Below are positions 53,082 through 62,631 of a stretch of 64,000 nucleotides of DNA, piece by piece. A program made the translations under genes and the position numbers. A model generated the notes under the pieces. It saw only the letters and a list, made by a program, of their open reading frames with translations, had not been told where the DNA came from and did no database searches. Source of the stretch: JABDMH01 sp050298535. Lineage in GTDB: Bacteria > Bacteroidota > Bacteroidia > Chitinophagales > Saprospiraceae. Numbering within the stretch: position 1 is the stretch's first letter; each line of letters begins with the position of its first letter. The stretch is taken from contig JBNKUI010000026.1 of the NCBI GenBank assembly GCA_050298535.1, forward strand, positions 42,243 through 106,242, in the 5' to 3' direction.

Positions 53082-53780
53082 TTAGGCAGGTACCGTGTGC
53101 GGGTCCTCGATAAGAAGCCCTGGATCGGGTATAAAAATGTGTCTCCTGTCAAATTCAATGAGACCTTCGTTCTCCAGTTCGTTTAGAATCAGTGAAGCGG
53201 ATTTCCTGGAGGTACCGATTATGGACGCTATATCACTTTGCGTCAGGTTATGAGAAATCCACAAACCTCCATTACGCTCCCTTCCGTAGTCGTGGGCCAG
53301 ATCCTTTAGAAATTCTAGTATCCTGGTCCTTATATTTCTGGAGAGTAAGATTTCTATTCGTCTTTCCAGTTTTCGAATGTGACCATTGATTCGACGATTC
53401 ATCTCCAGGGCAAAAGGTACGTAGTCACGTGCCAACTCACGGGCTTTCTCCACACTCATGCGACATACCTCGGTGCCTTCTTCCATCACTTCGGCAAATG
53501 CCCGATGCCGCGTCTGTCCCAAAAGACTCATCTGACCCAAAATTTCACCTTTCCCGAGAATGCAAATGATCCGCTCGTTCCCGTCTTCATCATATTGCCC
53601 CACTTTTACTTTTCCCCTGTCAATCAGCAAGATGTCTCTGCAAGGATCCTTTTCCAGGAAGAGAAAATCGTGTTTGTGGTAGACACTGTGGGGAGTATGC
53701 TGTACATGAGCCTCCATCTTGACCGGGCATAGTATCTTATTGAAATCGAAATTTTCCAGATACCAGATTTCTTGTTCCAT
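53082..53780 (-). CDS. Crp/Fnr-family transcriptional regulator
   Basis: 232 residues. N-terminal cyclic-nucleotide-binding-type beta barrel (HDFLFLEKDPCRDILLIDRGKVKVGQ, LGKGEILGQMSLLGQTRHRAFAEV) followed by a long dimerisation helix and a winged helix with the recognition helix LTQSDIASIIGTSRKSASLILNELENEG. No Fe-S Cys cluster is visible, so it resembles Crp rather than Fnr. Possible targets nearby are the divergent DoxX and the redox operon, but no motif was found. ATG 53780. Confidence 0.92.
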   Translation of the reverse strand: MEQEIWYLENFDFNKILCPVKMEAHVQHTPHSVYHKHDFLFLEKDPCRDILLIDRGKVKVGQYDEDGNERIICILGKGEILGQMSLLGQTRHRAFAEVMEEGTEVCRMSVEKARELARDYVPFALEMNRRINGHIRKLERRIEILLSRNIRTRILEFLKDLAHDYGRERNGGLWISHNLTQSDIASIIGTSRKSASLILNELENEGLIEFDRRHIFIPDPGLLIEDPHTVPA

Positions 53781-54005
53781 GGGGGATCAATTGAGAATAG
53801 GCTTACATCAAGCCTTCTGAACATATCTCAAATCTAAAATATTTCAAATGGATGTGAGCTACGAACTAAGAAATCGATTCCCACTACTTCGAAAATATGG
53901 AGAAAACGGCCTTTCGATAAAGTGGCATTTTTGGCTTTCTGATGTTATAGACCTTGCATTTCAATGCCATCTGTGACAACGGAAAAGCTTGGATGCTGCC
54001 ATATC

Positions 54006-54746
54006 TCAACCTAAGATCTGAGTCAATCCGTAGATGATACCTACCAGGGCCAGTACGCCTATAGTCAGAAATACATAGGCGCCTTTTGTTATACCTGCGA
54101 TGGTCTGTTTGATTTGAGCTCTGTCGTTCACATTGGGAAATTCCTTATCCGGAACCTCCTTTCCAAGAAAGTCACATAGGGGTTTCCATCCTTCGGTGAC
54201 CTTAAAAATTAATAATTTCTCTGGTGGTATCGCCGCTTTGATTTCTTCGATATGCTCGTGATATCGTGCAATCGCTGCTTCTTTATCCTCCATGGTACCT
54301 TTATGCGAACGTTGCCATATCAACTTGGAAGTCATATTTTGCAGTTTATTAGCAAAGGGAGTGATCAGCGCCAGAAATCTAAATTGCCACATACTCTCGG
54401 TAAAATAGATAGTGGCCATTGTACTTTCATACCAGGCTTCAGGACCTCTTGGATGAAGTGTTAGCAATACTTTGGCATCTGGATTCACTTCGTACAATTC
54501 ACGCCAGACGCAACATCCTGGATTGTCGACTGTGGCGGTATATTTTTCAAATACTTCATTCCAGTCATGTTGCATGCCAGCTGGAGAATTTGCCACTTTG
54601 TTCCAAAAATCAAGATGGGTTTTATTCTCCTTGTTTTCGATGACCTCAAGCATGTGATAGCAAGGAAAACCTAATTCATTCAAAGCAGTGAAGGTAGAAA
54701 GGGTCCCGGTACGTCCGAATCCGACGCCAATTATTTGTAGGCTCAT
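54006..54746 (-). CDS. Sulfotransferase-like P-loop protein with C-terminal membrane anchor
   Basis: 246 residues of the Sulfotransfer_4-type family. The P-loop-like nucleotide motif near the start is VGFGRTGTLS; VLLTLHPRGPEAWYEST, with Arg/Ser, matches the 3'-phosphate-binding part of sulfotransferases. The C-terminal GAYVFLTIGVLALVGIIYGLTQIL is a hydrophobic helix that would tether the enzyme to the membrane. It would transfer sulfate from PAPS to an unknown acceptor; direct confirmation is lacking. Isolated gene. Confidence 0.85.
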   Translation of the reverse strand: MSLQIIGVGFGRTGTLSTFTALNELGFPCYHMLEVIENKENKTHLDFWNKVANSPAGMQHDWNEVFEKYTATVDNPGCCVWRELYEVNPDAKVLLTLHPRGPEAWYESTMATIYFTESMWQFRFLALITPFANKLQNMTSKLIWQRSHKGTMEDKEAAIARYHEHIEEIKAAIPPEKLLIFKVTEGWKPLCDFLGKEVPDKEFPNVNDRAQIKQTIAGITKGAYVFLTIGVLALVGIIYGLTQILG

Positions 54747-54939
54747 AATTTGGTTTATTGAGTTATGTTATTTCCTAGTTTCTTCCAATAAAGGTAAGGG
54801 TAAAAAGCATGTAGCTTAGTGTAGTATATCGCTAGCTATTACCCTTACGGTTGAACTGGTCAGGATTTTTGTCTATTATGTTTTGCGCTGACTATTAATC
54901 ATAAATAGTTAGGCTGATTTATGAGCCACTGTCCTTCAT

Positions 54940-56049
54940 TTACAACATCACCTTCTTTCCTGTTTTCACCGCCTTAAAAATGGCATCGATGATCACCATA
55001 TCTCTAACACCTTCCTCTCCATCTACAGGTACCAGGGGTTGGTCACCATCGAGGATGATGCCTGCCATTTTATCCATCTGAACCGTTTGATGCGTGACAA
55101 TGGGTTGATCCAGTGGTCCCAGGTGGGTCCGCCCTTTAATGGGTCCGTATCCCGTAGAGGGTTGCATTTCAGCAAAGCCTTTTGTTCCGTTCAAGTAGAA
55201 CCGGTCCAGATAATTCATGGAATAAGTAGATAGGCAGGAGGCGATAGCTCCGCTCGGGAAGCCCATTTGGAAAGTAATCGTCTCATCTACGCCTTCTTTA
55301 AACTTCACAGGGTCAGTTTTAACTTCCTGGGCGGTGACCCAGCTGGGTTCTTCACCTATCATATATCGGGCACCATTGATTGAGTAGATGCCAATATCCA
55401 TCATGGCACCCCCGCCGGCGAGTTTCGGGTCCAATCTCCATTGTGTGGGATCTCCAATTCTAAAACCGGACTGCCCTTGAAAGAATTTGATAGTTCCGAA
55501 GTCTCCCGCTTTACGCATTTCAATCACCTTCACAGTATGCGGCTCGAAGTGCATCCGATAACCTACCAATAATTTCACATTATTCTGCTTACAGGCAGCC
55601 ACTATTTCACGTGCCTCTTTGGCATTTAAGGCCAGAGGTTTCTCACAGATCACGTGCTTTCCGGTATTGGCTACTCCAATGGCATGCGGCTTATGAAGCG
55701 CATTGGGCGTAATCACATAGACCGCATCAATATCGGGGTTGTCCTTGATATCTCCATAGTTTTCATAATTGTAGCAGTTTTTTTCAGGGATATCATACGT
55801 CTTCTGCCATTCAGCTACTTTTGAAGGCGTACCACTCACGACCCCGACCAGTTTGGCGCGGGTACTGGATTGCATGGCTTTAGCGACCCTTGTCCCATAA
55901 CTTCCAAGACCCATGATTGCGACCCGAAGTATACCCTCTCCTCCTTGCTTGGGCTGATAGAAAGGGACTTTTTGGGTGGCATCTAGTAAAAATGGAGATC
56001 CAAGTGCGGTAACGCCTAATTTTTGTAGAAAATCTCGTCGAGAACTCAT
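54940..56049 (-). CDS. Gfo/Idh/MocA-family oxidoreductase
   Basis: 369 residues. Rossmann fold RVAIMGLGSYGTRVAKAMQ, EKP motif in GKHVICEKPLALNAKEA, and the C-terminal domain with QWRLDPKLAGGGAMMDIGIYSINGARYM, including the GGGxxxDxG and catalytic-region residues. The N-terminus SSRRDFLQKLGVTALGSPFLLDA looks like a twin-arginine leader, so it is likely exported. Sugar or cyclitol dehydrogenase; with the esterase and other exported enzymes it fits sugar breakdown. ATG 56049. Confidence 0.93.
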   Translation of the reverse strand: MSSRRDFLQKLGVTALGSPFLLDATQKVPFYQPKQGGEGILRVAIMGLGSYGTRVAKAMQSSTRAKLVGVVSGTPSKVAEWQKTYDIPEKNCYNYENYGDIKDNPDIDAVYVITPNALHKPHAIGVANTGKHVICEKPLALNAKEAREIVAACKQNNVKLLVGYRMHFEPHTVKVIEMRKAGDFGTIKFFQGQSGFRIGDPTQWRLDPKLAGGGAMMDIGIYSINGARYMIGEEPSWVTAQEVKTDPVKFKEGVDETITFQMGFPSGAIASCLSTYSMNYLDRFYLNGTKGFAEMQPSTGYGPIKGRTHLGPLDQPIVTHQTVQMDKMAGIILDGDQPLVPVDGEEGVRDMVIIDAIFKAVKTGKKVML

Positions 56050-56175
56050 GTTTGTTTGTTTTTGTGCAACTGTTTAATGCTTTAATATTGAATTTTTAAA
56101 TATAGACAATACCATTATAATAGTTGCCATGCTACCATGGTAAGGTCTCTAATATGCTCAATGATTAAATGCCAT

Positions 56176-57309
56176 CTACTTAAAAAGTAGGGGGGCTACC
56201 TCTCGTAGATATCGCCTCCAGACCCTCCAATGATGCTCGCCTTCAGTTTCATTAAAGATGTGTCTGATACCTATCTTATTCAGATTTTCCGAAAACATTT
56301 TAGCACCCTCAAAGGCAAAATCATCACGACCGCAGGCCACCCATAAAAGGTCGATCATATCATTTGCCTCATCCGCATTAGCGGCCAATGTTTTTAAGGG
56401 TTCAACATCCATACCTCCCCGCATACCTGCGCTCATAACTCCGATGTAACTGAAGTGGTCAAGATTTCCCAGCCCAAATCGCGCGGCCTGTCCACCACCC
56501 ATGGAAAATCCCATAATAGCACGATGCTTCCGATCGGGGATGGTGCGATACTTTTCTTCAATCATAGGAATGATGTCTTCCAGAATATCGCGCTCATATA
56601 GATCCGGATCTCCACGTACACCCTCAGGCTGGATGCCTGTACCATCACCGTTGACACGTACCCCTCCATAGCCCAACGGCATGACTACGATAAACGGATC
56701 AATAGCATCACGGGCTAACAGATTATCCAGAATCTCATTGGCCCTTCCATGCTTATGCCAGGAATGTTGATCATTGGCAAATCCATGCAGAAGGTAAAGT
56801 ACCGGGTAGGTTTTATCGGGATTCTCATCATAATCTGGAGGTAGGTAAACTGTTAACTCGCGGATGACTTTATTGGATTCAGACTTATAAACGTGCGTAC
56901 GTATCTCACCATGCGGCACGTCCTGCACATCGTAAAACGCGGGGTAGCTTGTGGGTACTTCCAGTAAGCTGACAGTGGTAGTCACCACATACCCGATCTT
57001 CACCCGTGGATTGTAGGGATCCAGCATACGTACACTATCCAGGAGATAGTAGTAGATATACTCTTCAGGTTCAATCGGACCAATGGTGACACTCCATAAA
57101 CCCTCTGCATTTTTTTGCATATCGGCTGGATCACCAAAGTCGCCGGTCACGATGACAGATTCAGCTTTCGGTGCATATAATCTGAAGGTAACCATGCCGT
57201 CTTCAGATACTTCAGGAGAAACAATGTTATCATTCTGACTCCAGGTTAGTCCATAGACGGTGAAAAAAAGACATAGCAGTAATACTGTTTTAGTAGATAG
57301 AGGCCTCAT
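56176..57309 (-). CDS. Secreted esterase (esterase D/enterochelin-esterase-like) with N-terminal E-set domain
   Basis: 377 residues. Signal peptide ending near GLTWSQ. The first ~110 residues form a CBM48/E-set-type beta domain (VTFRLYAPKAESVIVTGDF, YYYLLDSVRMLDPYNP). The hydrolase domain has VLYLLHGFANDQHSW, the nucleophile in GFSMGGGQAARFGL, the acid in VACGRDDFAF and the His in GEHHWRVWRRYL. Family acts as feruloyl or acetyl-xylan esterase or cleaves siderophore ester. Likely periplasmic or secreted. The Gfo/Idh/MocA gene lies 127 bp downstream and both may belong to one sugar-degrading group. Confidence 0.92.
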   Translation of the reverse strand: MRPLSTKTVLLLCLFFTVYGLTWSQNDNIVSPEVSEDGMVTFRLYAPKAESVIVTGDFGDPADMQKNAEGLWSVTIGPIEPEEYIYYYLLDSVRMLDPYNPRVKIGYVVTTTVSLLEVPTSYPAFYDVQDVPHGEIRTHVYKSESNKVIRELTVYLPPDYDENPDKTYPVLYLLHGFANDQHSWHKHGRANEILDNLLARDAIDPFIVVMPLGYGGVRVNGDGTGIQPEGVRGDPDLYERDILEDIIPMIEEKYRTIPDRKHRAIMGFSMGGGQAARFGLGNLDHFSYIGVMSAGMRGGMDVEPLKTLAANADEANDMIDLLWVACGRDDFAFEGAKMFSENLNKIGIRHIFNETEGEHHWRVWRRYLREVAPLLFK

Positions 57310-57644
57310 AGTTTGTTTGTTTTTTCGTGTACTATGATAATACGAAATAATTTATGAAAGACATACTAAGAATGATGCCACTCAAATCTGCAATCTGACT
57401 CTGAAGAGGTTAAGGTAGTTTCATCCCTCCGTTGCACCAGACCACTTGCTCTATGCTGTCCTCTAAGGCTCGAATACCTTCTATAAGAGTTGGACTCAGA
57501 TACGATATAAACCAGCTGTCTTAGACAATCTTGCAAATACCGTCAATTTCTAACCGCGTGAATAGATAAGTTCTTGATCTCAGAATCCATCTGATTTAGT
57601 CAAATTCTTTGGTTACCTTCATTTTAATAGAACTTAAAAAACCA
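57310..57644. other. Divergent promoter region, no gene seen
   Basis: About 335 bp between the esterase and M43 protease genes. It contains no ORF with coding character; the AT-rich part next to 57309 is the likely esterase promoter. Confidence 0.35.
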
Positions 57645-60600
57645 ATGAAACTCAAATCCGTAATTACCCGGGCCATCCCCGGCCTTCTTTTCTTTATCCT
57701 CTTTCAAAGTCCACTTTTGGCACAAGAAATACTTTGTGGCAATTCCGATGGATTCGATCAATTGATACCTCCATCGGTGCAAGAGAGGATCTACGAAGCA
57801 AATTATCAAGAATATGTGAACCGTCAGGAGCATGCTAGATCAGCCGGTGTTGTTTACACGCTCCCGGTTGTAGTACATATCGTTCATGATTGTCGGCCCC
57901 TTGGGTCTACATTTAATCCTACTAACGATGGAGTTCTGTCTTCAATTAATGATCTGAACAATAACTTCCAGCATGCCAGTGGAGAGACTTTCGATAACCC
58001 ATTTAGCGGTGTGGATACTGAGATCGAATTTTGCCTCGCAACCACCGATCCGGATGGTAATTACACCACAGGAATTATTCGACATACCGATCCTGAAGTT
58101 GCTAAACTCTCATGGGGTGCGGAATTTCAAAATGCGGTTCTGGCAAAAGAATGGCCAACGGATAAGTACTTAAATATTTATGTGGTTGGAGAGTCTAATC
58201 CCCCCTTTACTGGATTGGGATCTGCATATTACAATTATGTGTTTGTTAGGTCAATCGGAGGGTCAATATTAGCCCATGAGGTGGGACACTATTTGAGTTT
58301 GGCCCACATCATGTGGTCTGATTGCGTCAACGATGATTGCATGAGCAATGGCGACCGGATCTGTGATACTCCACCAGCAATCAATAGCCAACCTAATTGT
58401 AATCAGGTGGTGAATTCATGCCTTTCGGACGCAGATGATTTATCGATGAATAATCCCTATCGTCCGATCGCTGGCGGAGGTCTCGGAGACCAGCCGGACA
58501 TGGCTGAAAATTATATGCACTTTCGGGGAAACTGCTGGAAGGCTTTTTCAGTGGGGCAGAGTGCACGTATGCGATATAATATCGAGTCATCTCGTATGCC
58601 ACAGGTCAACCACGCTGCAATCGCCTGTCAGGATAGACCACTTCCAGGAGATGATGCAGGCTTAACTGGTGTCACCATCCTGTCTGATAATTGCAGCTCT
58701 GTTTTTGAGGCTGCAGCCACTCTTAAGAACTATGGTCTTAATAATTTGGATTCTGTGGAGTTAATTGCTGAAATCGATGGCCAGGAGGTCCAACGCATAA
58801 ATTGGCATGGGTCCCTGGCACAAGATTTAACTGAAGAGGTGAATTTTTCCTTTCAACTACCTGCTCAAATTACCACGCAACAAATTCGATTTTTTACCGA
58901 AAATCCAAATGCAGAGGAAGATGGTTTTACTGAAAATGATAGTATCTGTATCAATATTTCATTAAATACCGGTATTCCGTTACCCTATCAGCCTTCGCTG
59001 CCATTCTTATCATTTCCTGATGGCTGGACGGCTGACAATCTGGATCTATCAACTGGATGGCAACCAATTACCAGGAGTTTGGGAAGTATGGGCGGCGTGC
59101 CTTGTCAGGAGAATCGCATTGAATTTAAAGGAGATACAGAGGGTGAAGTTGCCTCTCTGATGCTGCCACCCCTGGATTTTCGTGGCTATACCTCAGTTGA
59201 AATGAATTTTGACCTGGCATTTATTGCTTGGCAATTACAGAGCATTCCTCCCAATGTGAGGATGTTTATTGATGTATCCAATGATTGTGGGGATAGTAGA
59301 ACCATCGTATATGACAAATCAAATCTGGATCTGGCGACCAATGATCCGTCAGTTTATGCAAACCGCTTTCCAATGTGCGAGGAGTTTGTAACAGAGTCTG
59401 TAGACCTTTCGGCTTTTGCTGGACAGAGTAATATTCAGATTCGACTTAATGCCGTGGGCGGCTTTGTTTCCAGTATCTACCTTGAGAACTTCATTTTTGA
59501 TGGTGTTTCAGCTCCCTGTTCGATTACCAACATTTTTGGTAATCCGGGCATCTGTATCGATGTGACTCACTATAATGCCTATATTTCCCTGTACTATGAG
59601 AATCCACCATCGGGCAATATAATCGTGAATGGTCAAACATTTCCCGTAGAAATTAACTTAGGTGATAATGGTCAGCAAATTGTGCTTGAGTCATTACTTT
59701 CCGATGGAAATCCCGTAGACGTTACAGCATATTTTGAAAGCAATCCCGTCTGCTCATTGGTGATGGAGAACTTATTTATGGCACCACCCGAATGCTATCC
59801 TGAATGTGTAATCACAGATATAACAGCAGGCGAATATACATTGGAGGGTATCGGCAATACTTACAGTCAGCTGATCACCGTGTCTTGGGCAGGTCCATTG
59901 AGTGACTATGGCCCTTTAATCATCAATGACGGTTGGACATATGAAGAGGTATCCTCTGGCACGGGCACAGGTTTTTCATACAGTTCGGGATCCATTACTA
60001 TACGCTTAACAGGTCTACCTGTCGATGGTCAACCTGTGGATATCACGGCAGCATTTGCTGATTTGCCTATTTGTAGTCGTACGGAGACCGCTCTTTTTAC
60101 CGCTCCTGAAGGGCCACCAGAATGCCTGATTACGAATGTTAGCCTGGTATCCCTTGAAGGGCAGCCCGGGACGAGTAGTTATACCGTACAGCTAGCTGTT
60201 GCATGGGAGGGATTACAAATCCTCCAAAATGAGGATTTGATATTCAACGGAGTTCTGGTGGATTCGCTGTTGGGACAATCGGTTGCCTGCACTGTTCTGG
60301 AATGTCAGGGATCTAAATTTATCGTGGTGCCTGGTCTTTCTGCTGATGGTTTGCCCCTTGATATGAATCTCCAATTTGAAAATAGACCGGGTTGCACCTA
60401 TGAAATTGAGGATTTCTTTGTGGCTCCTTTGTATGAGATCTGTCAGGAGTCAGACATCATTCTGCCTACAGTTTCTAACGCTCCGATCCAACAGCATCAT
60501 GCCCTGACAAGGGTGAGTTCCAATGCTGTTTTAGATGCCTCCGTACATGATGACATCGTATTTAAGGCCGGAAACGAAATTGAGCTTACACCTTCTTTTA

Positions 60601-60671
60601 CGACCCAACTAGGAGTAGTTTTCGAAGCCCATATTGAACCTTGCACAGAAAAAACGCATGGTATAAAGTAA
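57645..60671 (+). CDS. Secreted M43-family metalloprotease with three tandem C-terminal repeats and a coat-hanger end
   Basis: 1008 residues from ATG 57645 with a signal peptide (GLLFFILFQSPLLAQ). The zinc site is LAHEVGHYLSLAHIMW (residues 211-221: three His ligands and the catalytic Glu), with a Met-turn in ENYMHF and Cys-rich CVNDDCMSNGDRICDTPP, typical for the pappalysin M43 family. Then an E-set/CARDB-like domain, a jelly-roll region and three repeats of ~100 residues starting at Cys625, Cys721 and Cys827 (C-x-I-T-(N/D)-I/V...DG-x-P-x-D...). The last ~60 residues match the short coat-hanger beta domain (FKAGNEIELTPSFTTQLGVVFEAHI). Secreted protease; substrate unknown. Confidence 0.93.
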   Translation: MKLKSVITRAIPGLLFFILFQSPLLAQEILCGNSDGFDQLIPPSVQERIYEANYQEYVNRQEHARSAGVVYTLPVVVHIVHDCRPLGSTFNPTNDGVLSSINDLNNNFQHASGETFDNPFSGVDTEIEFCLATTDPDGNYTTGIIRHTDPEVAKLSWGAEFQNAVLAKEWPTDKYLNIYVVGESNPPFTGLGSAYYNYVFVRSIGGSILAHEVGHYLSLAHIMWSDCVNDDCMSNGDRICDTPPAINSQPNCNQVVNSCLSDADDLSMNNPYRPIAGGGLGDQPDMAENYMHFRGNCWKAFSVGQSARMRYNIESSRMPQVNHAAIACQDRPLPGDDAGLTGVTILSDNCSSVFEAAATLKNYGLNNLDSVELIAEIDGQEVQRINWHGSLAQDLTEEVNFSFQLPAQITTQQIRFFTENPNAEEDGFTENDSICINISLNTGIPLPYQPSLPFLSFPDGWTADNLDLSTGWQPITRSLGSMGGVPCQENRIEFKGDTEGEVASLMLPPLDFRGYTSVEMNFDLAFIAWQLQSIPPNVRMFIDVSNDCGDSRTIVYDKSNLDLATNDPSVYANRFPMCEEFVTESVDLSAFAGQSNIQIRLNAVGGFVSSIYLENFIFDGVSAPCSITNIFGNPGICIDVTHYNAYISLYYENPPSGNIIVNGQTFPVEINLGDNGQQIVLESLLSDGNPVDVTAYFESNPVCSLVMENLFMAPPECYPECVITDITAGEYTLEGIGNTYSQLITVSWAGPLSDYGPLIINDGWTYEEVSSGTGTGFSYSSGSITIRLTGLPVDGQPVDITAAFADLPICSRTETALFTAPEGPPECLITNVSLVSLEGQPGTSSYTVQLAVAWEGLQILQNEDLIFNGVLVDSLLGQSVACTVLECQGSKFIVVPGLSADGLPLDMNLQFENRPGCTYEIEDFFVAPLYEICQESDIILPTVSNAPIQQHHALTRVSSNAVLDASVHDDIVFKAGNEIELTPSFTTQLGVVFEAHIEPCTEKTHGIK

Positions 60672-60800
60672 TGTGGATAAGGGCATTTGAATTGGTGTAG
60701 CAAATATTCTCAGCGAGGAATTGAGACATCATGCAAAGGCCGTAAAGGTCTCAAAGTACGTTAATAGTAGCTCAATAGAAGGGCAACTTCTCTGAGAGTT

Positions 60801-60903
60801 CAGAGTGCCTTGCAAGAAAATGAGATATCATACTTGACAGATGGATTAAACCATGACAGGGGCCTGCTGCTGACTTTCAAAGTGCTGCAAGAAAGTGAGA
60901 TCT
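60801..60903. repeat. Short direct repeat in the convergent gap
   Basis: Two copies of about 26 bp (60801-60827 and 60878-60903) with the core TGCAAGAAARTGAGAT and partly matching 5' flanks. They sit between the convergent M43 and AraC genes, the second next to the AraC stop. May be a remnant of a duplicated terminator or of a mobile element; too short to assign. Confidence 0.4.
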
Positions 60904-60904
60904 A

Positions 60905-61894
60905 CTAATCATTCCGTCGATACTCCACAGGAGATGTCCCCGTCCACCGTTTGAAAGCCCGGTGAAATGCACTCTGATCCGAGAACCCTGTCTCGTATGC
61001 GATCTCCGCAATGCTCTGTGACGATGATCTGAGGAGTTGCTGAGAAATCTCTTGCTGCACTTTTTGTATCAGCGTTCGGAATGTAAGATCACTTTCAGCA
61101 AGTCTACGGGTTAATGTGCGGGAACTCATACCCAGTACCCTGGAGATCTCTTGTATATTCGGTATGCCACTGGGAAGGGCATCGCGAATCAGATTTTCCA
61201 CATCGATCGAAAATCGATTAGCACTGATTTCAATACCGTTTGTCTCTTCTTCGACGCGTTCCACAAGAAACTGGTTGATACTGTGATCCGCTTTTGCGGT
61301 GCGCATTTCGAGATCAGGGGTGCGATAGGCAATATAGGTGTCCTTTTGATTGAAATGAACAGGACACTTAAAGGCTGCATTGTGACTATCCAGATCCTGC
61401 GGAGGGCCATGTGCAAAGCTCACCTCCACAGGCGAAATATCGGATTCGGTCATTGCCTGAAGCACTACCACCGTGGCAGAAAGTGTAGCCTCATTAGACA
61501 ATGCCATCCCTCTGCGGATGGGCTCGCGATATAAATATACGCGTGATACTTCTTCCCTTTTTTCTACTTTAAATAAGTAGGTGTTGGACAATAGTTTGAA
61601 GTAGCGCTCACATCGATCAAAGATTTCTCCAGCCCATGAGCAGGTACGCCAGGATAATCCCAGCACGCCATAATCTTCAATTTTCATCTGCTGCCCCACA
61701 CGTACTGCAAAACCCACAGGTATATTTCGATCCACTAATTCATGTAATGTAAAAAAATGGTCTGCAGGCACTGCCTGGATATCTGACAAACTACTAATAG
61801 GTGTTGGAAGTACATCAAAGTCTTCCGGGGTCATGCCTTCTTCCAGTGCATGATCGACTACTTTTTTAAAAAGCCGGACCGAGATGTACTGCAT
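60905..61894 (-). CDS. AraC-family transcriptional regulator
   Basis: 329 residues. The N-terminal ~200 residues are of the arabinose-binding-like type (YISVRLFKKVVDHALEEGM, GLSWRTCSWAGEIFDRCERYFKLL) and the C-terminus holds two HTH units, with LGMSSRTLTRRLAESDLTFR and IAEIAYETGFSDQSAFHRAFKRWTGTSPVEYRR, the AraC signature. It binds a small ligand and regulates neighbours; the target cannot be named. ATG 61894. The toxin-antitoxin pair lies just upstream on the same strand (31 bp gap). Confidence 0.94.
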   Translation of the reverse strand: MQYISVRLFKKVVDHALEEGMTPEDFDVLPTPISSLSDIQAVPADHFFTLHELVDRNIPVGFAVRVGQQMKIEDYGVLGLSWRTCSWAGEIFDRCERYFKLLSNTYLFKVEKREEVSRVYLYREPIRRGMALSNEATLSATVVVLQAMTESDISPVEVSFAHGPPQDLDSHNAAFKCPVHFNQKDTYIAYRTPDLEMRTAKADHSINQFLVERVEEETNGIEISANRFSIDVENLIRDALPSGIPNIQEISRVLGMSSRTLTRRLAESDLTFRTLIQKVQQEISQQLLRSSSQSIAEIAYETGFSDQSAFHRAFKRWTGTSPVEYRRND

Positions 61895-61925
61895 GATGTG
61901 AGGTTAACTATTGAAATTATTTAGT

Positions 61926-62204
61926 CTAAGATAAATCATAATGATATCTACATTGAATGATAAAACACCTTTGATCATGTCCTTTTCTTCCTTCGACTTT
62001 ATAAACTAGCCTGTGATCTTGCGTGATCCTGCGAGACCAGAAGCCCCTGAGATTATACTTAAGGGGCTCAGGTTTACCTATGCCTTTAAAGGCGTCTTCT
62101 TGTATAGACTTGATTAAGTTTTTTACCTTTCTTGCTATCTCTGGATCGGTATCGATCCAATATGAGAAATCTTCCCAGGCATTCTTGGTAAATAGAATTT
62201 CCAT
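61926..62204 (-). CDS. Txe/YoeB-family mRNA interferase toxin
   Basis: 92 residues, the normal YoeB length. The family sequence is recognisable throughout: FTKNAWEDFSYWIDTDPEIARKVKNLIKSI, GKPEPLKYNLRGFWSRRITQDHRLVYKVEG and the C-terminal IIQCRYHYDLS, which contains the catalytic His-Tyr region. YoeB cleaves mRNA at the ribosome. The antitoxin gene ends 6 bp upstream, so it is the second gene of a type II operon. Fully consistent; symbol withheld because copies are many. Confidence 0.93.
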   Translation of the reverse strand: MEILFTKNAWEDFSYWIDTDPEIARKVKNLIKSIQEDAFKGIGKPEPLKYNLRGFWSRRITQDHRLVYKVEGRKGHDQRCFIIQCRYHYDLS

Positions 62205-62210
62205 AGAGAT

Positions 62211-62465
62211 TTACTCCACTTCATATTTGACCATATCTCCAGATTTTAGTTGGTCAAGTGATTCCTGTAATCGTTGTCTGTTTGCTTCAGAAGATAGTAG
62301 ATGTTCAGTCTCCTTTAAAGCGTTATACTCCTTAATGGACATGATCACAATGGCATCATCATCATTGTTATTTCTGGGAATAATTATTACCTCAAGAGAT
62401 TTACTGACAAGATCAAAATAGGATTTCATCTTGGCTCGTAATGCAGAAACCGTTATTGCTCTCAT
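62211..62465 (-). CDS. YefM/Phd-family antitoxin
   Basis: 84 residues from ATG 62465. The longer frame to 62579 is upstream of the operator and rejected. MRAITVSALRAKMKSYFDLVSKS is the Phd/YefM N-terminal DNA-binding fold, with VIIIPRNNNDDDAIVIMSIKEYNALKETEHLL leading to the toxin-binding C-terminal tail. It neutralises YoeB and represses the operon through four GTAC-containing sites immediately upstream. First gene of the pair. Confidence 0.92.
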   Translation of the reverse strand: MRAITVSALRAKMKSYFDLVSKSLEVIIIPRNNNDDDAIVIMSIKEYNALKETEHLLSSEANRQRLQESLDQLKSGDMVKYEVE

Positions 62466-62512
62466 ATGTGTACTATGTGTTGTACAAGTATACGTACAAA
62501 TATCGTACTTGT
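62466..62512 (-). promoter_or_regulatory. Probable YefM-YoeB operator with four GTAC sites
   Basis: GTAC occurs four times directly upstream of the antitoxin ATG, at 62470, 62482, 62494 and 62505, i.e. every 11-12 bp. The second lies in the perfect palindrome TTGTACAA. The E. coli YefM-YoeB operator is built on TGTACA cores, so this is the expected autoregulatory site, here with four evenly spaced half-helical-turn-related copies. Binding is inferred. Confidence 0.6.
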
Positions 62513-62604
62513 CAAGCAGCAATAAGCCCTGTAGTTGACTAGGTGATGACCCGTCAATCCAATCAGCCGAGTAATTCATCCCTCTTGCTTTTCAGCATAA
62601 TCAT

Positions 62605-62631
62605 AAAGCAGGACGTCGGATTCAAAGTGGC
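62605..62631 (+). repeat. Dispersed 20-mer repeat, copy 1
   Basis: GGACGTCGGATTCAAAGTGG plus C, preceded by AAAGCA. Same-orientation copies lie at 63054-63080, 63686-63711 and 63793-63813. The reverse complement (CCACTTTGAATCCGACG) resembles repeated terminal motifs of IS21-type elements; this link is from memory and unproven. Confidence 0.75.
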
